From: Coprinus comatus
Taxonomy: Eukaryota > Basidiomycota > Agaricomycetes > Agaricales > Agaricaceae
Length of the DNA stretch: 64,000 bases
Reading direction: 5' to 3'
Assembly: GCA_034638255.1 (NCBI GenBank)
Contig: JAWPGT010000014.1
Location: 248,001 to 312,000 of the forward strand
Part shown: piece after piece, positions 25,289-36,232 of the stretch
Numbering within the stretch: position 1 is the first letter of the stretch
How the letters are laid out: the number at the start of each line of letters is the position of its first letter
Notes under the pieces: generated by a model
The model's input: the letters and a program-made list of their open reading frames with translations, nothing else
Databases searched by the model: none
Told to the model about the DNA's origin: nothing
Made by a program: the position numbers and the translations under genes

Positions 25289-25492
25289 TATACGCTCGAG
25301 ATTCTGATTATTCGTTTCACGGGAAACTCTCGCCCTGCACATCTTTCAAGTCACAAAGTCCATTTAGATCCCACTGTGCAACAACGAAGTTTGATCCAGT
25401 ATGCACTGAATCAACTTTAAATGGCCCTCAAACCAAAAAAAAGAACTTCCGTATATGCTCGTGCCCCTTTCCCCTTCACCCACATTTCCCTT

Positions 25493-26360
25493 TCACAACC
25501 GAAGACTATTCAAAGTCTGCATATCCGGAATAACACCTTTCTCCCAAGCCAACCAATCAATAACATCCCTCGCATTACACTTTACAGCCAATTTCAACAT
25601 TGAAGAATCAACTTCAATCCTATCCATTAATCTCCTTCTCTTTCCATTACTCTTCTTCTCTCCATCATTCCCATCTCTCTCAACCAACATTTTAACCAAA
25701 GCCAAATTATGTTGTTTAATAGCAACCATCACAGCCATATTAGATCTACAACTAGGTGAAGCACCAAGATCAAGTAAAAATCGAATAAGAGGTATATGTC
25801 TTGCATGTACAGCTCTCGTTAATGCGTAACCTTGATTTGCGTTTGGTTCTAATGGTGGAAATGATAGTAGGGATGTGGTTATGTGTTTTAGGAAAGGTAA
25901 TGGTTCGTCTGTTTCTGACCATTCTACTTCTTGAGGATGGGGATTCGGTTTAGTTGTTAATTGGGATTGGGATTGGGGTGGGGGGCCAGATAATTTAGGT
26001 GTTAAAGGACGAAAAAGTCGACGTGGAAGTTCGACTTTGCCTGATGAAGTGCCATATTGACTTGATTGTTGAAGACGAGCGTAGAGGATATCAAGGACCT
26101 GAATTGAGCATATTGGATAACGTAGGACTTTTGTGAGGACTTCAGTTTCCGAAGAAGAGTTTTCAGTACGTGCTAGAAGATACTGGGCACGAAAGGATAA
26201 CGGAGAATGATTAAAGATGTTGTAGTAGTAACTGGAGATGTAGGGGAGAGAAGGGGACTTTGCATAGAGTTGGATTTCATAGAGGAGCTAAGACCTGTGG
26301 TTACATGGAGGCCAATAGTCAGAATTCAGACATACGTACTTCCACTGCCAATGTTTCCAT
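25493..26360 (-). CDS. Ankyrin-repeat protein
   Basis: Two exons (26360-26340 and 26287-25493) give 271 residues. The 21-nt first exon (METLAVE) joins to LLYEIQLYAKSPSLPYISSY, a block that looks conserved. The C-terminal half has degenerate ankyrin units: YALTRAVHARHIPLIRFLLD, AVMVAIKQHNLALVKMLVER and MLKLAVKCNARDVIDWLAW. A disordered Pro/Gln stretch separates the two parts. It is probably a protein-interaction adaptor; no enzymatic motif. The transposon lies about 200 bp downstream of its stop and does not interrupt it. Confidence 0.65.
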
Positions 26361-26401
26361 GAAAAAAAGAGAGAAAAGTTTATTTATCTTATGTAATGAC
26401 A

Positions 26402-28974
26402 TCATGCTTCTACACTCTTCTCATCATTTGATGGAGTCTGATTCTCACTTCCTCGTTTGGTTCCCACAATATCATCACCAAATAATCTGCTCATATCCTC
26501 CAACGTTTTACCTATACAGTTGTCAGATAAAAATGTCAAAGCATAGCAAGAAAAAATCCGTACCCTTGGTCTCGGGGAAGAAGAGCGCAATAAGAATGAA
26601 ATCAACAAAGTTCAGGCAAATGAACACAATATAGAATTTCCAACCAATATTTTCAAGCGCAATTGGCGACACTTGACCGATGAAAGTGTTAAATGCCTAG
26701 ATTAAGCTTATTAAAACCATTCCTTTTGCACGAACACAAAGGCATACCCAGTTGGCACAGGTGGCAACACTAGTTCCCATAGATCTTGTACTCGTTGGGA
26801 AGACTTCAGAAGCCAACACCCAACTGACAGGACCAAAACTCAAGGAAAAGAATATGCTCAACATGAAGATCATTGCAATTCCAGCACTAACAATTGAACA
26901 ATGAGCAAAATAGTTCTAGAAACAATTTCAACAAAGATTGCTCACCGTTGAGCACTGATATTGGCGATAGCTTCCACACCAGCTGGGATAGGCGGGTTTG
27001 TTGCGACAATAGCAGCCAGAATGGAATATAAAACGACGAATGATCCAGCGCCGAACAAGAGAGGCTTTTTGCGACCAACTCGGTCAAGGATGAGGGTGAT
27101 GAAGCTATGGCGCAAGTTCAGTTAGGTTTATAAAAAAAGAGTATATCTTGACTTGCATGATGTTGGCAATAGGTCCGACGGCTCCATAGATTCTGTTTCA
27201 TCATAAATTAGTGAAATATCAAACAAATAATCAAGATGATCGACAAACCCTTGTACCAATAACGCTTTACTACCAGTAATACCCAAGCTCGCATACATCT
27301 GAGGTCCAAAGTAATTGACGACTAGCATAGACAATCAGACCTTTGACTGGAAAAATTGCACTAAAAAAACTCACCATTGATACCCGTGAATTGACAAAAT
27401 ACTTGAACACCAACAGCAACCAAAGTCCTATGGATCATAGCCCTACTAGCCCAAAGATTACTAAACTTCCTACTCCTAACAGCAGATTCAGCTTTGATAG
27501 TCGTATACATTTCTTCAAATTCTTTATCTGCCATGAGTCTTGCCTCTTGAGAACTACCATGAAGTCTATAAACAACTTCTTTGGCTTCCTCAGTTCTTCC
27601 GACTTCCAAAAGCCATCGCTATATATCAGAAATAACAACGCTATGAATACCTGGCGACATTGTGGAATATAGATAATAACTTACTGGACTGTAAGGCAAG
27701 AATTGAACTCCGATCAAAAGCAATCCGGCAGGGACAAGCTGTTGATAGAAGACACGTAAGAGAAGAAAGAAAAAAAATCAGTAAAAACAGACATAATGGG
27801 TAATAAAAACCGTTCTCTGATTTACCTGAAGTCCCAGAGGAAGACGCCAAGAAACATCAGACTCAATATACTGTGCTCCATATCCGACCTAAACACAAAA
27901 TAATTAGTAAAAACCATCGTATATATATTGCGTATCCTGAACTTTACCCAATTAGCGACAATGAATCCAATACCAAGCATTTGTTGAGTCAAACCCACGA
28001 GGAAACCTCGGATTTTAGGAGGTGCAACTTCAGTCTATAGAAGATAACAATGACCTCGTGTCAAATTCAAAATTCATAAAGACTTCGGTTAGAAAAAAAG
28101 AAAAAACATGGATCAATCTTACGTTGTATAAAGGAACCGTCATCGACAGAACGCTACCGAAATTAAAAAGATCAGTCAGTCAGAAGCGAGAATAATAATA
28201 ATAATAAACTATTCTCACCCAATTGCTATACCTCCAATAATCCGGCCGACAAGGAGTGTAGCGACATTTGATGCACCCGCTTGCATAGCACAACCCCACA
28301 GCGCAAACAAGGAACCGATCTATTTTTATATCATTAATTTCTCCGATAATCAGAAAACACGCTCGTAAACCATACTAAGCGAAGGTTACACATACCTGAA
28401 TTGTTCGTTTTCTTCCAAACTTGTCATTAGCCCTGTAAGTCACAGGAAGGGAAAGAGTCGAGGGTAAACATGTGGTGAACATCATCCACGCATAGCGCAT
28501 AACACGGATAATTTTCGTACCATCCTGCGCCCGCTGCACCAATAAAGCAACCACCTAATAGTCAAGAGATGATAAGTCTAAGGGCCCAAAACTTCTTGCG
28601 GCGCTTTGGAGAATATGAACGTACCGTTGAATGTGGATACGACTGCTCCTCTAATACTAGAATCGTCCGTGAAACGAGCCTTGTATCTCTCCATGGTTAT
28701 AACGGAAGCAATGATACCACTAATAATAATCGTATTAGTTCTATTGTTTCTACATTACGAGATGAACTTGCCTGTCATATCTGTCCAACGATAAGCCAGC
28801 GATAAATTAGTTTGCATATCAACAGCCTCAGTCCTTTCAGTGAAGACATACCCGAAGAGAAAAGCACCTAGTCATGAACGAATCAGTCATTCATACAACT
28901 CTCAATAGATGATAGACTATACACTCACCAATTGACGAGAATAGTGCAACCACGATATTATAAAACAGACCCAT
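26402..28974 (-). CDS. MFS sugar (hexose) transporter with an apparent frameshift
   Basis: Twelve-helix sugar:proton symporter of the MFS sugar-porter family. Eighteen exons give about 488 residues after one frame correction. Diagnostics: ALFSSIGAFLFGYDSGIIAS, DKFGRKRTIQ, VGRIIGGIAIG, TEVAPPKIRG, RWLLEVGRTEEA, QFTGINVVNYFGPQ, DRVGRKKPLLFG, PVSWVLASEVFPTSTRS and PETKGKTLEDM. Exon 3 (28780-28772) is 9 nt. Two introns have GC donors (after 28772 and 27157), both followed by AAGT. In the last helix, CCC at 26640-26642 appears to hold one base too many: the frame NIGW and FYIVFICLNFVDF only join if one is dropped. The substrate is probably a hexose, by family. Confidence 0.85.
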
Positions 28975-30282
28975 CTTCAACAAGTTCTCAAGATTGTAAA
29001 ACACGTAAAAACCAAGGTCCTCCAGACGCGATAAGAGTCACAGAATCAATAAGATATATGAATGATCGTAAGAAGTCAGGAAGGTCGTAGGGAGGGAAGC
29101 CAAAATTTCCAACTTGACGTGACACAAGAAAAACTGACAGAGCCGGTAATCGAGTCTTCCCCACACAAATTCGATAGGCAACACTTTATAGTTATTCTTC
29201 TAGCCCCACTAAGAGATTCAGAGTCGAATTCAACTCCTCAAAAGTCAAAAAGGAGTTAGACGGTAATCGTGTTTATTACCAGACCATGACCATCATGGGA
29301 GAAAGTTCGGAAGAATTGAAGAAGAGGTTCTCAGCAGTTTAAAGGCCCTGAATCTTTTGGTCCCATGATGATCCCTCCACATTGTCAATTGGTTGATTGT
29401 GCATTCTTGCCAACTGAATGTTCTCCGACGGTCCGGCCGTAAAGCGAAGGATGCGCGAAAAGAGAGGACAGTAGATTTGTATGTTTTATGTTTCAAACCT
29501 GAGGCCTTGAAGACTTGTTGATTGTCGTTAGGGCTTGTTTCTGCGAAAACACAAAGTGACTGCTCGGTTGTGAACAGGGTAAGAGAATCTTTTGTTTGTA
29601 GCTTCTTCTGATGTGTCTGTTGTGAGTGGTGCATTCACGACCACAGTCTAGAACGGGCCGGAGCATTGATATAGGCATATAACCATCCTAATTATAAACG
29701 ATATATTAGACATGACACCGGAAGAAAGAAGGCAAAAATAAACTGAATAACGTTCAGTGAAAAAGAACGTACCCTGTTGATATTCGGAACGCGAATAGTT
29801 GCTTTCGATTCCATACCCTCGTTCTTAGGCAATACAACATTCGGGTAAACTCAAGTATCGGTATCCTAGTTTTATACTAGCTTGGAAGTTTAATCCTGGT
29901 GAGGGCGTGCGATAATCCGTTTGTGGTCTTGGTGCCTCCCAAAGACTCCCAAAGAGTTGAAGTTGAACATCGCCAATGCAGGGTCAATTTGCACGTGCTT
30001 TACGTCAAGCAGTCGCGTCAGAGTCGCGTTCCAGTTGCGTTGGGTCGCGTTGACACTTACAGTGCTTGACTTCACAATCAATCTCCACCACCCATGGTTG
30101 ATTATATATAACTGTACCAGAAAGTGTGATAGAACATCTCTCGACGTAACGCCAATTGCCGGTTGTATGCAAGAAGCCTAATTTATGCATGCGCCTTCAT
30201 AAGTATGTAATTCGGTTTTAGACTCAAGGTTGCTTCACACACACACTCCCTCTTAGACTCAAACCACTGGATAGTTTCTGAG
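28975..30282. other. Intergenic between divergent transporter and helicase genes
   Basis: 1.3 kb without a supportable gene; frames on both strands are short and lack motifs. It contains a short hairpin (AACTCCT...AGGAGTT at 29232-29257), a CACGTG at 29992-29997 and a GTCGCGTT repeat cluster at 30011-30054. Confidence 0.5.
30011..30054 (+). repeat. Cluster of GTCGCGTT-type repeats
   Basis: Four near copies of an 8-bp unit (GTCGCGTC, GTCGCGTT, GTTGCGTT, GTCGCGTT) within 44 bp, roughly 235 bp upstream of the helicase 1 start. They could be binding sites for a factor preferring CGCG cores or a degenerate minisatellite. Confidence 0.5.
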
Positions 30283-32875
30283 ATGACAGCTAATCACGTA
30301 GAACAAATACCGGTTACAACTCCACCGGTTCGTCCAAAATAGTTATAATGTTCGCCACCCACCAAACTTTTTTTTTTCTTCAGACGTTCAAACAGTACCC
30401 TGCCTCTGCGTTTCGTGTCGGACAGACGATATACCCGGATTCTCCTAATATTGGACCAATTGCTTACTCATACTATGAGGCAGAATTGACGGAGACCATC
30501 TTGAGTGATTTTCTCTCGACGGTCAAGGATGGACGAATTGGTCTAGCTCCTACCTATGGCCGTCAGCAACAACTTACTTCGCTTGCATTCTCATCCAAGG
30601 ATGAAGTCTTAATTGTCAAGTTCGGCTTGAAACGTAATAACACACCCTTTTTCCGAGATATTCGCAAACAACTTCAAAATGCGATCCTCACAAACAAATC
30701 CTATACGAAATATGCTTTCTATATGGACAAAATTTGTACTGGCCTCTTCGATGAATATGGGATTTTGATAAACCAAGCAGTGGATCTTCTTACGCGTCCG
30801 AAAGGCGGGCGATATTCCATGCGTAGCAAAGTTGTTTTACTTGGCGATAAACCACACGTTGATACCAAAAGTGTTACGAACCTTTTTCGACGAGGGGAAT
30901 CTTATGAGCCTACAGGCATTATAATTGCTACCCAAGCTTGGGCAGCTTACAGAACCACTATAATTAACCCAATGCTTGGGGTCGGGGTCGATTTTTTTGA
31001 TACGACAACCTTCACTAAGGCGGTATGTACCTTTCATATATTTGGTCTATCTTATTTTCTCATTCATTTCTTATTTTCATGAAGGAACTGAAGTTTCTCG
31101 CGAGGTCTATCCGAGAGGCACAGCTTATTAGGGCTACAAAACGCACAGTTAAAAGGAGTGACAATGATAAACAGCAGCTTGAAGAGAGTCTGGAAACGAA
31201 TACTGATCCTGGTTTTGACTCAATTTCTGAAATTGCTCGCGACAGAGTCTTACGAAGCATCCTCAGCAACTCAAATATCGCCTTTCTCCGATCAACATTC
31301 TTAGTCCGAGACCTTTGGATACCGAGTCGCAAGGCACACTACCGACCAACGTTCAAAAACCCTATCACGTTTAACTTCGATAAATATACCCTCGATCCTT
31401 TTCAACGCACGGCGGTGGAGTCAATTTTATCAAACAATGGCAAAGCGAGAATTAAGCTTATACATGGTCCAGCTGGTTCAGGGAAGACTTTGGTTATTGC
31501 TGCATCTGTCGTCAGTATCATGGCCTCAGAAGATAAATCCCGTACGGTTTGGTTGGTTGCCCAATCAAATATTGCAGTGCAGAAGATTGCGGAGCAGTTG
31601 GCAGCTGTCGATTTCTATGATTTCAAAATTATTATAGCAAAAAATTTCCGCTCAGATTGGTGAGGCAAACGCATTCATACGTGCATGTTTTGTTAGCTAA
31701 TACGTGATACAGCCTCCCTATGCGAGAAGAGCTACACGCGAAGATCGAGGATAAATTTATTCGTACCGACGCGCTCTTTAATGTGACAAACACAACTGAA
31801 GAGCTACTTGGAGGGTGCAGGGTGATATTATGCACTTTGAACATGCTCTCTCATAATGCCATCTCTATGGTTGCTCATTTGGTTCCACCTACTCTTCTTA
31901 TTTTCGATGAAGCCAATCAAATAGAGATCGGGGGTTACATTCCAGTCTTGGACCGCTTCGGAGAGTCCATCACCAAACTGGTATTCGTTGGAGATCCTAA
32001 ACAACGTATGTGCTTCAGATAATAGTTGTGGTGCTGATATTCACTGTTGGTTAGTTCCACCATATATGCAGACTATGAATGAAGATCTTCAGAGTGTGTT
32101 TGATATGGGATATCTCAAAACTCATACCATTTTCTTGGATACACAGTGTCAGTATACATTAGTCCCCATCTGAACCTAGCTAAACAATTGTCACTGGCAG
32201 ATCGTATGCCTCACGCCATAGGAAACGTTCTTTCTGAATTAGTATATGATGGTCGACTGAATACACACCACGATATTGAAGGCAACTCCTGTATACGATT
32301 CATAGACGTTGCAGATGGTCAGGAGAAACCCGCAGGAAATGGTACCGTTGTATGTTCATGCCCTTTCTCTATATATGCTAGTAACTAACCTCGTATTTTA
32401 ATATTAGAATGAAGAAGAATCACATATTGTGGTTTCCCTTTCGAAGAAGATGGAAGAACTGGGCCAAGGATTTCGCATAATAACGCCATATGATGCTCAA
32501 CGTGCTCTGATAGAGTCGGGCCTTTGGAGCGTTGAACTCAATCCCCAGAATAAAGTTTTCAGTGTTGACTCCTTTCAAGGTAAGTTGATGTATGTTGTTG
32601 GAAAACATTGATATTGATCTATTAAATCAGGCCAAGAAGAAGACTACATCATTATTTCGCTCGTTCGTACTGAGAATGTCGGTGTTTTAGGAGATATGCG
32701 CCGATGTATTGTGATGCTAAGCCGGTGCACAAAAGGGGTGGTAATATGTACCAATAAAACGTTTCTTGACAATATGGCCTCCAACTCTCTCATATCCAGA
32801 GTTGCACAAGCACTTGGAGATGAAGTTTGGATAGATTCAATGCGTGCTGCACAGCCAGACTTTTATTTGTTTTAG
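30283..32875 (+). CDS. UPF1/NAM7-like superfamily 1 helicase, tandem copy 1
   Basis: SF1B-type RNA/DNA helicase of 736 residues, eight exons (30283-30327, 30384-31022, 31085-31659, 31713-32005, 32055-32147, 32201-32349, 32408-32579, 32631-32875). The N-terminal 350 residues match nothing I recognise. Helicase motifs: DPFQRTAVESIL (Q), GPAGSGKT (I), VWLVAQSNIAVQKIA (Ia), LIFDEANQIE (II, DEAN), VFVGDPKQ (III), DTQYRMP (IV), FSVDSFQGQEEDYIIISLVR (V) and MLSRCTKG (VI). Motifs I, II and VI deviate from the family consensus (GPPGTGKT, DEASQ, LTR) more than in copy 2. It lacks the UPF1 Cys/His zinc domain, so it is not orthologous UPF1. Confidence 0.88.
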
Positions 32876-33003
32876 TTCCAAAAGAGGCAATAGATCATAT
32901 TCCACATTCATCTAGCATAAACATGCCGTTCTTGTGACTTTCCACCTCGAGGCCTCCGGCCTCGATGGCTTCTTTCAGACTTTAACTTCAACCACACTTT
33001 ACC

Positions 33004-35928
33004 ATGGCAAAGCCTAGAGTCGTCACCCTCTCACCCCACTATATCATCGACGATACCACTGTCCTCGACTGTAAAATCACTACGGTTGCTTTGAAGGACT
33101 TGACGGATACCGACATTGAACCCTTCGAGGACGCATTGCCTCTTGGGTTGAATGCTGGCTACGGTCAAGAGACCAATCAAATAGCAGTCCTTACGATTGT
33201 CGGTGATGGGAAGGGCATTGCAGTGGAGTTTCCCAAACCCAAAGTACGGCGTGGCCAAGCTGCTTCCCCTGGAGATAAAGAAAAAGAAAGCAAACGTTCT
33301 AAGAGAGGCCTCAAAGTCATGCAAAATCTACTTACGCGTGACGCTGGGGAGTTCTTCGCCTTTGATATGGCCCCCTTATCGATGGCTTTATACCAAGAAC
33401 AAGGTCTCCGTATCAGCAACGCTGTTGATATCCAATCTGCTTTCCCAGAAACTATCAACCGCTACAGTATTGCTACAGTCTTGAAAGCCGCACTTGGAGA
33501 TGAAATCAAGATTCACGAGAAGAATCTCGGTGAGGTCTTCAACAATACCACCTATGATTCAACTAGTCGCAATGGCGTGCTTAACCCCGCCACTCGAGCT
33601 TGGTTGGCACGGTATCTTGCAACTGTATCTGATGCATTTATGACCTACAATGAGGTCAAACGGATCGACACCTTTAATATGGAAGAAACGGTAAGATTAT
33701 ATAGTTTTTCTCTCGGCTAGATCAATATTCAAACGTTCCCATTGTTATGGACAGCTACTAGATGTTATAGCCAAAATTGTCGTCGACTCGCAGAGACTTG
33801 AGTCCAAGAAGCCTTCACAAACCAACCATGAATTCCAATACAGAGGACACGATGCGCAGAATAATGAAACTCAGGTTACAGCCACGGCTTTTAAGACCCG
33901 ATTCCGTGGTTCGGAAGTACGTACGCTTATTCCATGGCTGGAGGCGTACATGCGGATTGACGATGTTTCTTTTAACAGGAAGTTCGCGTCCTTGTGAACG
34001 GCGAACACGGCGAGTACGTAGCAAGAGGACGCGTACAAGCCAATGGACAACTAGGCCTAATCACGTCCGAAGGCAACTTCATTGGAAACCGCGTAATATC
34101 ATCTATCATTGGCCTTGGTAGGGAAGAACCTACTATGGCTGCTAAAGCCCGCGATACGACACTTCGCAAGATGTTGCAAAGGAGCAAATCTCCCGAGTCC
34201 CCTTGGATTCAGAATATTTGGTTTAACAAGGAACCAGATACGATTTTTTGGCCGGAAGAGTTTGCTAGTACTCTGAAGATACCCAAATTATCTGACGAGA
34301 ACGTTGCTTATATGAGGGAATATGCGAAGAAGCTGAACCCCTCGCAGCAAATTGCTGTCAATACTATGCTTTCTACAGATCCTTCACACCCAATCACAAT
34401 TATTCAAGGCCCTCCTGGTACAGGAAAGACTAGTGTTATCGCATTTTTTGTTCAAATGTCTATTGCAATGGGTAGGAAGGGCATATGGTTGATTGCACAG
34501 TCCAATGTGGCTGTGAAAAATATTGCCGAAAAACTCTCAGCTGTCCAATTCCACGACTACAAAGTCCTAGTATCAGTTGAGTTTAAAAGAACCTGGTGAG
34601 TACTCTTTGAAGCACGATGTGAAAAGTTCGGTATCTAACAAGCACTTGTAAGGCACGACCACTTGTACGAAGACATCAGCAACAATATTATTGAATCACA
34701 AGAGTTCAAAACTTGCGGCTCCAGGATCAAAGGATGCAAAGTCATCTTATGCACCCTCAGCATGCTTTCCAACCCTCATATGAAGAAGACTTTCATGACT
34801 GAAGTTCCGTTCAAGACGCTTGTTGTTGACGAAGCCAGTCAAATCCACGTCGGCGATTATATATCTGTTTTTACAAACTTCCCTTCCTTGAGGAAAGTCT
34901 GCTTTATTGGTGATGACAAACAATGTACAGTGCTGCTTTTCTTTCTATATATCTAAGCCAACCACTAATTCTTGTTGATTCCAGTGCCACCTTTTGGACA
35001 AGAGGATGCACCTGAAAAGGGGCTCCCAAGTATCTTCGAAGTCGACCATTTAAGGGAACATGCCCTTTTCCTCAATACTCAGTGTTCGTTGTCGCCGAAA
35101 CTCTCCAAGTTGAATCCTCTAAACTGATGAGCCTTTGCTTTAATAGATCGTATGCCGCCTCAAACTGGAGATCAAATCTCCGAAGCCGTTTATGACGGCG
35201 AGCTACGCTCGTGGTCCGACCATCCTATCAAGAATGATACATTCGCATGTCATTTTGTTGACGTCTCACCAAGTTCTGAAAAACGAAAGGATGAGTCTTA
35301 TTGGGTATGCTATACAGTACACTATAACATTTTACTATGAGACTTGCAGCTCATTGCTCATCATTTCAATAGAACGAAGATGAACGAGACGCCATAATCC
35401 GAATTGCACAAATGTTTGAAGACAATAAGCTTGAATACAAGATAATCTCCCCCTATGATGCCCAACGTAACGAAATCGAGAAGAAGATGAAAGCTAAAGA
35501 TATGAAATGGGGAAATACTTGTTTCAATGTTGATTCATTCCAAGGTATGTTTTTTCTTCCTTTTCCTTTTTGTATTGTTCTCCTCTCTAGGCTTGAGATT
35601 CTTCTTAAATGTCTCGTTTGGTACTCTCCAGTCGTTTATTTTATCTGACCCTGACTTTCTATTTTTATCAGGCAATGAAGAAAACTACATAATCATTTCA
35701 CTCGTTCGTTCACGAGAACTCGGATTCCTCAAAAATCTTCGTCGTACCAATGTCATGTTAACCCGATTCAAAAAGGGAATGTTAATAGTCACAAGCAAGA
35801 AATTTTTAAATGGACCAGGAAGAGATAGTTTGGTTGGTGATCTTGCTCATAGGTTGGGCAAAAATGCTTGGTTATCTGCTAATATTGAGAGCATGGAGAA
35901 ATGGAACCTTTTTGGTTCCAGGATTTGA
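33004..35928 (+). CDS. UPF1/NAM7-like superfamily 1 helicase, tandem copy 2
   Basis: Paralogue of the preceding gene, 807 residues, exons 33004-33690, 33755-33916, 33979-34595, 34653-34924, 34985-35083, 35147-35304, 35373-35544 and 35672-35928. All SF1 motifs are canonical: NPSQQIAVNTML, GPPGTGKTSV, IAQSNVAVKNIAEKL, LVVDEASQI, FIGDDKQLPPF, LNTQYRMP, FNVDSFQGNEENYIIISLVR and NVMLTRFKKG. The N-terminal region has an acidic-basic linker (GDKEKESKRSKRG) and a beta-rich segment EVRVLVNGEHGEYVARG absent from copy 1. It starts 129 bp after copy 1 stops. Exon 7 is 172 nt in both copies, supporting duplication. Confidence 0.9.
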
Positions 35929-36232
35929 GATGGATTGGGGGGATTATATATGTGGAAAGGTGGAGATGAAATGAAGAAAGATGAAGAAAGAAAGAGAATG
36001 GAGAATGGAGATGAAAGGAAAAAAAGAATATGTGAATAGCCTCAGGTCTTGTACCATGCATGTGTAGTGAACTTGGTAGTGGTGTATATTGAAAAGTGTA
36101 GTGAAAAGAAAATATAAAAAAAGAAAATTTAATTTTTAAGAACCCTTTGTGAGGTTAAAAGGTGTCAAAAATATACAAAAATAATAATATTAGTGATATT
36201 CTACTAACATCTACTCTAGTTTGAATTTTAAT

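Noticed and set aside
29062..29634. Short frames upstream of the sugar transporter
   Set aside because: No recognisable motif and no splice connection to the transporter; treated as promoter.
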